A stretch of 64,000 nt of DNA, from assembly GCA_930367205.1 (NCBI GenBank), contig CAKNEZ010000028.1:62001-126000 (forward strand), in the 5' to 3' direction. Every line of letters starts with the position of its first letter. The first letter of the stretch is position 1. Below the pieces are notes generated by a model. It did no database searches. It was given only the letters and a program-made list of their open reading frames with translations, and was not told the origin of the DNA. The position numbers and the translations under genes are program-made. The stretch comes from Acanthosoma haemorrhoidale. Its lineage: Eukaryota; Arthropoda; Insecta; Hemiptera; Acanthosomatidae. Shown here piece after piece: positions 13,487 through 28,300 of this stretch.

Positions 13487-13581
13487 GAATATAACATCAA
13501 ATGATGTCGAATATGATAATGCACCGTGACATTGGCACTTATTGTATCACGTGATACGATCGTATGATTAAAGTTACGAGT
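13487..13581. repeat. Hybrid monomer (one-monomer loss)
   Basis: A GCACCGTGACATTGG monomer that ends CACTTATTG...TTACGAGT and runs directly into an A monomer. In sister units it ends CACATATTG...GTCACGAGT and is followed by an AAATATAAC / GTGACATGGG monomer (for example 6174-6363). Confidence 0.82.
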
Positions 13582-15006
13582 GTATACACTAATAAATGAT
13601 GTCGAATATGATAGTGCACCAAATCATTAGCACTTATTGTATCATGTGATGCGATCGTATGATTAAAGTCACGAGTGAATATAGCATCAAATGATGTCGA
13701 ATATGATAACGAACCGTGACATTGGTACTTATTGTATCACGTGATACGATCGTATGATCAAAGTTACAAGAGAATATAACATCAAATGATGTCGATTATC
13801 ATAGTGTACCGCATTATTAGCACATATTGTATCACGTGATACGATCGTATGATTAAAGTTACGAGTGAATATAACATCAAATGATGTCGAATATGATAAT
13901 GCACCGTGACATTGGCACTCATTGTATCACGTGATACGATCGTATGATTAAAGTCACGAGTGAATATAACATCAAATGATGTCGATTATGATAGTGTTCC
14001 GTATCATAAGCACTCATTGTATCACGTGATACGATCGTATGATGAAAGTTACGAGTGAATATAACATCAAATGATGTCGATTATGATAGTGTTCCGTATC
14101 ATAAGCAATCATTGTATCACGTGATGCGATCGTATGATTAAAGTTACAATTGAATATAACATCAAATGATGTCGATTATAATCGTATACCGCTTTATTAG
14201 CATACATTGTATCACGTGATGCGATCGTATGATTAAAGTAACGAGTAAATATAACATCAAATGATGTCGAATATAATAATGCACCGTTACATGGGCACTT
14301 ATTGTATCACGTGATACGATCGTATGATTAAAGTTACGAGTGTATACACTAATAAATGATGTCGAATATGATAGTGCACCAAATCATTAGCACTTATTGT
14401 ATCATGTGATGCAATCGTATGATTAAAGTTACAAGTGACTATAACATCAAATGATGTCGATTATAATAGTGTACTGCATTATTAGCACACATTGTATCAT
14501 GTGATGCGATCGTTTGATTAAAGTAACGAGTAAATATAACATCAAATGATGTCGAATATAATAATGCACCGTTACATGGGCACTTATTGTATCACGTGAT
14601 ACGATCGTATGATTAAAGTTACGAGTGTATACACTAATAAATGATGTCGAATATGATAGTGCACCAAATCATTAGCACTTATTGTATCATGTGATGCGAT
14701 CTTATGATCAAAGTTACAAGAGAATGTAACATCAAAAGATGTCAATTTTGATAGTGTACCGCATCATTGGCACTCATTATATCACGTGATAGGATCGTAT
14801 GATTAAAGTAACGAGTGAATATAACATCAAATGATGTCGAATATGATAATGCACTGTGACATTGGCACATATTGTATCACGTGATACGATCGTATGATTA
14901 AAGTCACGAGTAAATATAACATCAAATGATGTCGAATATAATAATGCACCGTGACATGGGCACTTATTGTATCACGTGATACGATCGTATGATTAAAGTT
15001 ACGAGT

Positions 15007-17856
15007 GTATACACTAATAAATGATGTCGAATATGATAGTGCACCAAATCATTAGCACTTATTGTATCATGTGATGCGATCGTATGATCAAAGTTACAAG
15101 AGAATATAACATCAAATGATGTCGATTATCATAGTGTACCGAATTATTAGCACATATTGTATCACGTGATACGATCGTATGATCAAAGTTACGAGTGAAT
15201 ATAACATCAAATGATGTCGATTATGATAGTGTTCCGTATCATAAGCAATCATTGTATCACGTGATGCGATCGTATGATTAAAGTTACAATTGAATATAAC
15301 ATCAAATGATGTCGATTATAATGGTATACCGCTTTATTAGCATACATTGTATCACGTGATACGATCGCATGATTAAAGTTACGAGTGAATATAACATCAA
15401 ATGATGTCGAATATGATAATGCACCGTGACATTGGCACTTACTGTTTCACGTGATACGATCTTATGATTAAAGTTACGAGTGTATACACCATTAAATGAT
15501 GTCGAATATGATAGTGTGTCGTAGCATTTACACTCATTGTATCACGCGATTCGATCACATGATTAAAGTTACGAGTGAATATAACATCAAATGATGTCGA
15601 ATATGATAATGAACCGTGACATTGGCACTTATTGTATCACGTGATACGATCGTATGAATAAAGTTACAGGTGAATATAACATCAAATGATGTTGATTATG
15701 ATAGTGTTCCGTATCATAAGCAATCATTGTATCACGTGATGCGATCGTATAATTAAAGTTACGAGTAAATATAACATCAAATAATGTCAAATATGAAAGT
15801 GTACCGCATCATTAGCACACATTGTATCACGTGATACGATCGTATGATTAAAGTAACGAGTGAATATAACATCAAATGATGTCGATTATAATGGTTTACT
15901 GCTTTATTAGCACACATTCTATCACGTGATACGATCGTATGATTAAAGTTACGAGTGAATATAACATCAAATGATGTCGAATATGATAATGCACTGTGAC
16001 ATTGGCACTTATTGTATCACGTGATACGATCGTATGATTAAAGTTACGAGTGTATACACTATTAAATGATGTCGAATATGATAGTGCACCAAATCATTAG
16101 CACTTATTGTATCATGTGATGCAATCGTATGATTAAAGTTACAAGTGACTATAACATCAAATGATGTCGATTATAATAGTGTACTGCATTATTAGCACAC
16201 ATTGTATTATGTGATGCGATCGTATGATTAAAGTAACGAGTGAATATAACATCAAATGATGTCGAATATGATAATGCACCGTGACATTGGCACATATTGT
16301 ATCACGTGATACGATCGTATGATTAAAGTCACGAGTAAATATAACATCAAATGATGTCGAATATAATAATGCACCGTTACATGGGCACTTATTGTATCAC
16401 GTGATACGATCGTATGATTAAAGTTACGAGTGTATACACTAATAAATGATGTCGAATATGATAGTGCACCAAATCATTAGCACTTATTGTATCATGTGAT
16501 GCGATCGTATGATCAAAGTTACAAGAGAATATAACATCAAATGATGTCGATTATCATAGTGTACCGAATTATTAGCACATATTGTATCACGTGATACGAT
16601 CGTATGATCAAAGTTACGAGTGAATATAACATCAAATGATGTCGATTATGATAGTGTTCCGTATCATAAGCAATCATTGTATCACGTGATGCGATCGTAT
16701 GATTAAAGTTACAATTGAATATAACATCAAATGATGTCGATTATAATGGTATACCGCTTTATTAGCATACATTGTATCACGTGATACGATCGCATGATTA
16801 AAGTTACGAGTGAATATAACATCAAATGATGTCGAATATGATAATGCACCGTGACATTGGCACTTATTGTTTCACGTGATACGATCTTATGATTAAAGTT
16901 ACGAGTGTATACACCATTAAATGATGTCGAATATGATAGTGTGTCGTAGCATTTACACTCATTGTATCACGCGATTCGATCACATGATTAAAGTTACGAG
17001 TGAATATAACATCAAATGATGTCGAATATGATAATGAACCGTGACATTGGCACTTATTGTATCACGTGATACGATCGTATGAATAAAGTTACAGGTGAAT
17101 ATAACATCAAATGATGTTGATTATGATAGTGTTCCGTATCATAAGCAATCATTGTATCACGTGATGCGATCGTATAATTAAAGTTACGAGTAAATATAAC
17201 ATCAAATAATGTCAAATATGTAAGTGTACCGCATCATTAGCACACATTGTATCACGTGATACGATCGTATGATTAAAGTAACGAGTGAATATAACATCAA
17301 ATGATGTCGATTATAATGGTTTACTGCTTTATTAGCACACATTCTATCACGTGATACGATCGTATGATTAAAGTTACGAGTGAATATAACATCAAATGAT
17401 GTCGAATATGATAATGCACTGTGACATTGGCACTTATTGTATCACGTGATACGATCGTATGATTAAAGTTACGAGTGTATACACTATTAAATGATGTCGA
17501 ATATGATAGTGCACCAAATCATTAGCACTTATTGTATCATGTGATGCAATCGTATGATTAAAGTTACAAGTGACTATAACATCAAATGATGTCGATTATA
17601 ATAGTGTACTGCATTATTAGCACACATTGTATCATGTGATGCGATCGTATGATTAAAGTAACGAGTGAATATAACATCAAATGATGTCGAATATGATAAT
17701 GCACCGTGACATTGGCACATATTGTATCACGTGATACGATCGTATGATTAAAGTCACGAGTAAATATAACATCAAATGATGTCGAATATAATAATGCACC
17801 GTTACATGGGCACTTATTGTATCACGTGATACGATCGTATGATTAAAGTTACGAGT
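15007..17856. repeat. 15-monomer tandem duplication, second occurrence
   Basis: 15007-16431 and 16432-17856 repeat the arrangement of 7599-10448 at offset 7,408, including CTTACTGTTTCAC in the first member only and GTATTATGTG (first) against GTATCATGTG (second). One extra point change is AAATATGTAAGTG near 17215 where other copies read AAATATGAAAGTG. Confidence 0.87.
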
Positions 17857-19376
17857 GTATACACTAATAAATGATGTCGAATATGATAGTGCACCAAATC
17901 ATTAGCACTTATTGTATCATGTGATGCGATCGTATGATCAAAGTTACAAGAGAATGTAACATCAAAAGATGTCAATTTTGATAGTGTACCGCATCATTGG
18001 CACTCATTATATCACGTGATAGGATCGTATGATTAAAGTAACGCGTGAATATAACATCAAATGATGTCGAATATGATAATGCACCGTGACATTGGCACAT
18101 ATTGTATCACGTGATACGATCGTATGATTAAAGTCACGAGTAAATATAACATCAAATGATGTCGAATATAATAATGCACCGTGACATGGGCACTTATTGT
18201 ATCACGTGATACGATCGTATGATTAAAGTTACGAGTGTATACACTAATAAATGATGTCGAATATGATAGTGCACCAAATCATTAGCACTTATTGTATCAT
18301 GTGATGCGATCGTATGATTAAAGTCACGAGTGAATATAGCATCAAATGATGTCGAATATGATAACGAACCGTGACATTGGTACTTATTGTATCACGTGAT
18401 ACGATCGTATGATCAAAGTTACAAGAGAATATAACATCAAATGATGTCGATTATCATAGTGTACCGCATTATTAGCACATATTGTATCACGTGATACGAT
18501 CGTATGATTAAAGTTACGAGTGAATATAACATCAAATGATGTCGAATATGATAATGCACCGTGACATTGGCACTCATTGTATCACGTGATACGATCGTAT
18601 GATTAAAGTCACGAGTGAATATAACATCAAATGATGTCGATTATGATAGTGTTCCGTATCATAAGCACTCATTGTATCACGTGATACGATCGTATGATGA
18701 AAGTTACGAGTGAATATAACATCAAATGATGTCGATTATAATAGTGTACTGCATTATTAGCACACATTGTATCATGTGATGCGATCGTATGATTAAAGTA
18801 ACGAGTAAATATAACATCAAATGATGTCGAATATAATAATGCACCGTTACATGGGCACTTATTGTATCACGTGATACGATCGTATGATTAAAGTTACGAG
18901 TGTATACACTAATAAATGATGTCAAATATGATAGTGCACCAAATCATTAGCACTTATTGTATCATGTGATGCGATCGTATGATCAAAGTTACAAGAGAAT
19001 GTAACATCAAAAGATGTCAATTTTGATAGTGTACCGCATCATTGGCACTCATTATATCACGTGATAGGATCGTATGATTAAAGTAACGAGTGAATATAAC
19101 ATCAAATGATGTCGAATATGATAATGCAGTGTGACATTGGCACATATTGTATCACGTGATACGATCGTATGATTAAAGTCACGAGTAAATATAACATCAA
19201 ATGATGTCGAATATAATAATGCACCGTGACATGGGCACTTATTGTATCACGTGATACGATCGTATGATTAAAGTTACGAGTGTATACACTAATAAATGAT
19301 GTCGAATATGATAGTGCACCAAATCATTAGCACTTATTGTATCATGTGATGCGATCGTATGATCAAAGTTACAAGA

Positions 19377-19469
19377 GAATATAACATCAAATGATGTCGA
19401 TTATCATAGTACCGCATTATTAGCACATATTGTATCACGTGATACGATCGTATGATCAAAGTTACGAGT
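19377..19469. repeat. 93-bp monomer: 2-bp deletion marker, copy 3
   Basis: Same GT loss, second monomer of the 19282-25169 unit. Confidence 0.92.
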
Positions 19470-22400
19470 GAATATAACATCAAATGATGTCGATTATGAT
19501 AGTGTTCCGTATCATAAGCAATCATTGTATCACGTGATGCGATCGTATGATTAAAGTTACAATTGAATATAACATCAAATGATGTCGATTATAATGGTAT
19601 ACCGCTTTATTAGCATACATTGTATCACGTGATACGATCGCATGATTAAAGTTACGAGTGAATATAACATCAAATGATGTCGAATATGATAATGCACCGT
19701 GACATTGGCACTTATTGTTTCACGTGATACGATCTTATGATTAAAGTTACGAGTGTATACACCATTAAATGATGTCGAATATGATAGTGTGTCGTAGCAT
19801 TTACACTCATTGTATCACGCGATTCGATCACATGATTAAAGTTACGAGTGAATATAACATCAAATGATGTCGAATATGATAATGAACCGTGACATTGGCA
19901 CTTATTGTATCACGTGATACGATCGTATGAATAAAGTTACAGGTGAATATAACATCAAATGATGTTGATTATGATAGTGTTCCGTATCATAAGCAATCAT
20001 TGTATCACGTGATGCGATCGTATAATTAAAGTTACGAGTAAATATAACATCAAATAATGTCAAATATGAAAGTGTACCGCATCATTAGCACACATTGTAT
20101 CACGTGATACGATCGTATGATTAAAGTAACGAGTGAATATAACATCAAATGATGTCGATTATAATGGTTTACTGCTTTATTAGCACACATTCTATCACGT
20201 GATACGATCGTATGATTAAAGTTACGAGTGAATATAACATCAAATGATGTCGAATATGATAATGCACTGTGACATTGGCACTTATTGTATCACGTGATAC
20301 GATCGTATGATTAAAGTTACGAGTGTATACACTATTAAATGATGTCGAATATGATAGTGCACCAAATCATTAGCACTTATTGTATCATGTGATGCAATCG
20401 TATGATTAAAGTTACAAGTGACTATAACATCAAATGATGTCGATTATAATAGTGTACTGCATTATTAGCACACATTGTATCATGTGATGCGATCGTATGA
20501 TTAAAGTAACGAGTGAATATAACATCAAATGATGTCGAATATGATAATGCACCGTGACATTGGCACATATTGTATCACGTGATACGATCGTATGATTAAA
20601 GTCACGAGTAAATATAACATCAAATGATGTCGAATATAATAATGCACCGTTACATGGGCACTTATTGTATCCCGTGATACGATCGTATGATTAAAGTTAC
20701 GAGTGTATACACTAATAAATGATGTCGAATATGATAGTGCACCAAATCATTAGCACTTATTGTATCATGTGATGCAATCGTATGATCAAAGTTACAAGAG
20801 AATGTAACATCAAAAGATGTCAATTTTGATAGTGTACCGCATCATTGGCACTCATTATATCACGTGATAGGATCGTATGATTAAAGTAACGAGTGAATAT
20901 AACATCAAATGATGTCGAATATGATAATGCACCGTGACATTGGCACATATTGTATCACGTGATACGATCGTATGATTAAAGTCACGAGTAAATATAACAT
21001 CAAATGATGTCGAATATAATAATGCACCGTGACATGGGCACTTATTGTATCACGTGATACGATCGTATGATTAAAGTTACGAGTGTATACACTAATAAAT
21101 GATGTCGAATATGATAGTGCACCAAATCATTAGCACTTATTGTATCATGTGATGCGATCGTATGATTAAAGTCACGAGTGAATATAGCATCAAATGATGT
21201 CGAATATGATAACGAACCGTGACATTGGTACTTATTGTATCACGTGATACGATCGTATGATCAAAGTTACAAGAGAATATAACATCAAATGATGTCGATT
21301 ATCATAGTGTACCGCATTATTAGCACATATTGTATCATGTGATACGATCGTATGATTAAAGTTACGAGTGAATATAACATCAAATGATGTCGAATATGAT
21401 AATGCACCGTGACATTGGCACTCATTGTATCACGTGATACGATCGTATGATTAAAGTCACGAGTGAATATAACATCAAATGATGTCGATTATGATAGTGT
21501 TCCGTATCATAAGCACTCATTGTATCACGTGATACGATCGTATGATGAAAGTTACGAGTGAATATAACATCAAATGATGTCGATTATGATAGTGTTCCGT
21601 ATCATAAGCAATCATTGTATCACGTGATGCGATCGTATGATTAAAGTTACAATTGAATATAACATCAAACGATGTCGATTATAATCGTATACCGCTTTAT
21701 TAGCATACATTGTATCACGTGATGCGATCGTATGATTAAAGTAACGAGTAAATATAACATCAAATGATGTCGAATATAATAATGCACCGTTACATGGGCA
21801 CTTATTGTATCACGTGATACGATCGTATGATTAAAGTTACGAGTGTATACACTAATAAATGATGTCGAATATGATAGTGCACCAAATCATTAGCACTTAT
21901 TGTATCATGTGATGCAATCGTATGATTAAAGTTACAAGTGACTATAACATCAAATGATGTCGATTATAATAGTGTACTGCATTATTAGCACACATTGTAT
22001 CATGTGATGCGATCGTTTGATTAAAGTAACGAGTAAATATAACATCAAATGATGTCGAATATAATAATGCACCGTTACATGGGCACTTATTGTATCACGT
22101 GATACGATCGTATGATTAAAGTTACGAGTGTATACACTAATAAATGATGTCGAATATGATAGTGCACCAAATCATTAGCACTTATTGTATCATGTGATGC
22201 GATCGTATGATCAAAGTTACAAGAGAATGTAACATCAAAAGATGTCAATTTTGATAGTGTACCGCATCATTGGCACTCATTATATCACGTGATAGGATCG
22301 TATGATTAAAGTAACGAGTGAATATAACATCAAATGATGTCGAATATGATAATGCACTGTGACATTGGCACATATTGTATCACGTGATACGATCGTATGA

Positions 22401-25074
22401 TTAAAGTCACGAGTAAATATAACATCAAATGATGTCGAATATAATAATGCACCGTGACATGGGCACTTATTGTATCACGTGATACGATCGTATGATTAAA
22501 GTTACGAGTGTATACACTAATAAATGATGTCGAATATGATAGTGCACCAAATCATTAGCACTTATTGTATCATGTGATGCGATCGTATGATCAAAGTTAC
22601 AAGAGAATATAACATCAAATGATGTCGATTATCATAGTGTACCGCATTATTAGCACATATTGTATCACGTGATACGATCGTATGATCAAAGTTACGAGTG
22701 AATATAACATCAAATGATGTCGATTATGATAGTGTTCCGTATCATAAGCAACCATTGTATCACGTGATGCGATCGTATGATTAAAGTTACAATTGAATAT
22801 AACATCAAATGATGTCGATTATAATGGTATACCGCTTTATTAGCATACATTGTATCACGTGATACGATCGCATGATTAAAGTTACGAGTGAATATAACAT
22901 CAAATGATGTCGAATATGATAATGCACCGTGACATTGGCACTTATTGTTTCACGTGATACGATCTTATGATTAAAGTTACGAGTGTATACACCATTAAAT
23001 GATGTCGAATATGATAGTGTGTCGTAGCATTGACACTCATTGTATCACGCGATTCGATCACATGATTAAAGTTACGAGTGAATATAAAATCAAATAATGT
23101 CAAATATGAAAGTGTACCGTATTAATATCACACATTGTATCACGTGATACGATCGTATGATTAAAGTTACAGGTGTATATAACATCAAATTATGTTGATT
23201 ATATTAGTGTACCGCATCATTAGCACACATTGTATCACATGATACGATCGTATGATTAAAGTAACGAGTGAATATAACATCAAATGATGTCGAATATGAT
23301 AATGCACCGTGACATTGGCACTCATTGTATCACGTGATACGATCGTATGATTAAAGTCACGAGTGAATATAACATCAAATGATGTCGTTTATGATAGTGT
23401 TCCGTATCATAAGCACTCATTGTATCACGTGATACGATCGTATGATGAAAGTTACGAGTGAATATAACATCAAATGATGTCGATTATGATAGTGTTCCGT
23501 ATCATAAGCAATCATTGTATCACGTGATGCGATCGTATGATTAAAGTTACAATTGAATATAACATCAAATGATGTCGATTATAATCGTATACCGCTTTAT
23601 TAGCATACATTGTATCACGTGATGCGATCGTATGATTAAAGTAACGAGTAAATATAACATCAAATGATGTCGAATATAATAATGCACCGTTACATGGGCA
23701 CTTATTGTATCACGTGATTCGATCGTATGATTAAAGTTACGAGTGTATACACTATTAAATGATGTCGAATATGATAGTGCACCAAATCATTAGCACTTAT
23801 TGTATCATGTGATGCAATCGTATGATTAAAGTTACAAGTGACTATAACATCAAATGATGTCGATTATAATAGTGTACTGCATTATTAGCACACATTGTAT
23901 TATGTGATGCGATCGTATGATTAAAGTAACGAGTGAATATAACATCAAATGATGTCGAATATGATAATGCACCGTGACATTGGCACATATTGTATCACGT
24001 GATACGATCGTATGATTAAAGTCACGAGTAAATATAACATCAAATGATGTCGAATATAATAATGCACCGTTACATGGGCACTTATTGTATCACGTGATAC
24101 GATCGTATGATTAAAGTTACGAGTGTATACACTAATAAATGATGTCGAATATGATAGTGCACCAAATTATTAGCACTTATTGTATCATGTGATGCGATCG
24201 TATGATCAAAGTTACAAGAGAATGTAACATCAAAAGATGTCAATTTTGATAGTGTACCGCATCATTGGCACTCATTATATCACGTGATAGGATCGTATGA
24301 TTAAAGTAACGCGTGAATATAACATCAAATGATGTTGAATATGATAATGCACCGTGACATTGGCACATATTGTATCACGTGATACGATCGTATGATTAAA
24401 GTCACGAGTAAATATAACATCAAATGATGTCGAATATAATAATGCACCGTGACATGGGCACTTATTATATCACGTGATAGGATCGTATGATTAAAGTTAC
24501 GAGTGTATACACTAATAAATGATGTCGAATATGATAGTGCACCAAATCATTAGCACTTATTGTATCATGTGATGCGATCGTATGATTAAAGTCACGAGTG
24601 AATATAGCATTAAATGATGTCGAATATGATAACGAACCGTGACATTGGTACTTATTGTATCACGTGATACGATCGTATGATCAAAGTTACAAGAGAATAT
24701 AACATCAAATGATGTCGATTATCATAGTGTACCGCATTATTAGCACATATTGTATCACGTGATACGATCGTATGATTAAAGTTACGAGTGAATATAACAT
24801 CAAATGATGTCGAATATGATAATGCACCGTGACATTGGCACTCATTGTATCACGTGATACGATCGTATGATTAAAGTCACGAGTGAATATAACATCAAAT
24901 GATGTCGATTATGATAGTGTTCCGTATCATAAGCACTCATTGTATCACGTGATACGATCGTATGATGAAAGTTACGAGTGAATATAACATCAAATGATGT
25001 CGATTATGATAGTGTTCCGTATCATAAGCAATCATTGTATCACGTGATGCGATCGTATGATTAAAGTTACAATT

Positions 25075-25169
25075 GAATATAACATCAAATGATGTCGATT
25101 ATGATAGTGTTCCGTATCATAAGCAATCATTGTATCACGTGATGCGATCGTATGATTAAAGTTACGAGT
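25075..25169. repeat. Junction monomer between the 5,888-bp copies
   Basis: A TTCCG / CAATCATTG monomer whose last bases are CGAGT followed by an A monomer, whereas the matching monomer at the end of copy 2 (30963-31057) ends CAATT and continues into a GATTATAATAGTG monomer. This is the crossover point that made the 62-monomer tandem duplication. Confidence 0.82.
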
Positions 25170-25264
25170 GTATACACTAATAAATGATGTCGAATATGAT
25201 AGTGCACCAAATCATTAGCACTTATTGTATCATGTGATGCGATCGTATGATCAAAGTTACAAGA

Positions 25265-25357
25265 GAATATAACATCAAATGATGTCGATTATCATAGTAC
25301 CGCATTATTAGCACATATTGTATCACGTGATACGATCGTATGATCAAAGTTACGAGT
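25265..25357. repeat. 93-bp monomer: 2-bp deletion marker, copy 4
   Basis: Same GT loss, second monomer of the 25170-31627 unit. The next unit, at 31628, has the undeleted sequence. Confidence 0.92.
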
Positions 25358-28300
25358 GAATATAACATCAAATGATGTCGATTATGATAGTGTTCCGTAT
25401 CATAAGCAATCATTGTATCACGTGATGCGATCGTATGATTAAAGTTACAATTGAATATAACATCAAATGATGTCGATTATAATGGTATACCGCTTTATTA
25501 GCATACATTGTATCACGTGATACGATCGCATGATTAAAGTTACGAGTGAATATAACATCAAATGATGTCGAATATGATAATGCACCGTGACATTGGCACT
25601 TATTGTTTCACGTGATACGATCTTATGATTAAAGTTACGAGTGTATACACCATTAAATGATGTCGAATATGATAGTGTGTCGTAGCATTTACACTCATTG
25701 TATCACGCGATTCGATCACATGATTAAAGTTACGAGTGAATATAACATCAAATGATGTCGAATATGATAATGAACCGTGACATTGGCACTTATTGTATCA
25801 CGTGATACGATCGTATGAATAAAGTTACAGGTGAATATAACATCAAATGATGTTGATTATGATAGTGTTCCGTATCATAAGCAATCATTGTATCACGTGA
25901 TGCGATCGTATAATTAAAGTTACGAGTAAATATAACATCAAATAATGTCAAATATGAAAGTGTACCGCATCATTAGCACACATTGTATCACGTGATACGA
26001 TCGTATGATTAAAGTAACGAGTGAATATAACATCAAATGATGTCGATTATAATGGTTTACTGCTTTATTAGCACACATTCTATCACGTGATACGATCGTA
26101 TGATTAAAGTTACGAGTGAATATAACATCAAATGATGTCGAATATGATAATGCACTGTGACATTGGCACTTATTGTATCACGTGATACGATCGTATGATT
26201 AAAGTTACGAGTGTATACACTATTAAATGATGTCGAATATGATAGTGCACCAAATCATTAGCACTTATTGTATCATGTGATGCAATCGTATGATTAAAGT
26301 TACAAGTGACTATAACATCAAATGATGTCGATTATAATAGTGTACTGCATTATTAGCACACATTGTATCATGTGATGCGATCGTATGATTAAAGTAACGA
26401 GTGAATATAACATCAAATGATGTCGAATATGATAATGCACCGTGACATTGGCACATATTGTATCACGTGATACGATCGTATGATTAAAGTCACGAGTAAA
26501 TATAACATCAAATGATGTCGAATATAATAATGCACCGTTACATGGGCACTTATTGTATCCCGTGATACGATCGTATGATTAAAGTTACGAGTGTATACAC
26601 TAATAAATGATGTCGAATATGATAGTGCACCAAATCATTAGCACTTATTGTATCATGTGATGCAATCGTATGATCAAAGTTACAAGAGAATGTAACATCA
26701 AAAGATGTCAATTTTGATAGTGTACCGCATCATTGGCACTCATTATATCACGTGATAGGATCGTATGATTAAAGTAACGAGTGAATATAACATCAAATGA
26801 TGTCGAATATGATAATGCACCGTGACATTGGCACATATTGTATCACGTGATACGATCGTATGATTAAAGTCACGAGTAAATATAACATCAAATGATGTCG
26901 AATATAATAATGCACCGTGACATGGGCACTTATTGTATCACGTGATACGATCGTATGATTAAAGTTACGAGTGTATACACTAATAAATGATGTCGAATAT
27001 GATAGTGCACCAAATCATTAGCACTTATTGTATCATGTGATGCGATCGTATGATTAAAGTCACGAGTGAATATAGCATCAAATGATGTCGAATATGATAA
27101 CGAACCGTGACATTGGTACTTATTGTATCACGTGATACGATCGTATGATCAAAGTTACAAGAGAATATAACATCAAATGATGTCGATTATCATAGTGTAC
27201 CGCATTATTAGCACATATTGTATCATGTGATACGATCGTATGATTAAAGTTACGAGTGAATATAACATCAAATGATGTCGAATATGATAATGCACCGTGA
27301 CATTGGCACTCATTGTATCACGTGATACGATCGTATGATTAAAGTCACGAGTGAATATAACATCAAATGATGTCGATTATGATAGTGTTCCGTATCATAA
27401 GCACTCATTGTATCACGTGATACGATCGTATGATGAAAGTTACGAGTGAATATAACATCAAATGATGTCGATTATGATAGTGTTCCGTATCATAAGCAAT
27501 CATTGTATCACGTGATGCGATCGTATGATTAAAGTTACAATTGAATATAACATCAAACGATGTCGATTATAATCGTATACCGCTTTATTAGCATACATTG
27601 TATCACGTGATGCGATCGTATGATTAAAGTAACGAGTAAATATAACATCAAATGATGTCGAATATAATAATGCACCGTTACATGGGCACTTATTGTATCA
27701 CGTGATACGATCGTATGATTAAAGTTACGAGTGTATACACTAATAAATGATGTCGAATATGATAGTGCACCAAATCATTAGCACTTATTGTATCATGTGA
27801 TGCAATCGTATGATTAAAGTTACAAGTGACTATAACATCAAATGATGTCGATTATAATAGTGTACTGCATTATTAGCACACATTGTATCATGTGATGCGA
27901 TCGTTTGATTAAAGTAACGAGTAAATATAACATCAAATGATGTCGAATATAATAATGCACCGTTACATGGGCACTTATTGTATCACGTGATACGATCGTA
28001 TGATTAAAGTTACGAGTGTATACACTAATAAATGATGTCGAATATGATAGTGCACCAAATCATTAGCACTTATTGTATCATGTGATGCGATCGTATGATC
28101 AAAGTTACAAGAGAATGTAACATCAAAAGATGTCAATTTTGATAGTGTACCGCATCATTGGCACTCATTATATCACGTGATAGGATCGTATGATTAAAGT
28201 AACGAGTGAATATAACATCAAATGATGTCGAATATGATAATGCACTGTGACATTGGCACATATTGTATCACGTGATACGATCGTATGATTAAAGTCACGA

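Larger units (their letters stand above)
11874..19281. repeat. Higher-order unit, 78 monomers minus 2 bp (7,408 bp)
   Basis: Second tandem copy of the 7.4-kb unit, with C1 at 12347, 15482 and 16907. Landmarks shared at offset 7,408 include the rare CTTACTGTTTCAC (near 8033 and 15441), the TCAAATATG A monomer (11503-11597 region and 18911-19005 region), GCAGTGTGAC (near 11719 and 19127) and the 15-monomer internal duplication. Point differences are few by eye, for example GAACTGTGAC near 9628 only in the first copy. Confidence 0.88.
19282..25169. repeat. Higher-order unit, 62 monomers minus 2 bp (5,888 bp), copy 1
   Basis: Begins with A at 19282, contains C1 at 19755 and the first C2 at 22985, followed by the C2-linked monomers (AAAATCAAATAATG at 23080, GTATATAACATCAAATTATG at 23175). 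From here to about 50 kb, C1 and C2 alternate. The unit ends in a hybrid monomer (25075-25169) that joins directly to the next A, so it lacks the six monomers closing the longer units (compare 31058-31627). Confidence 0.9.
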
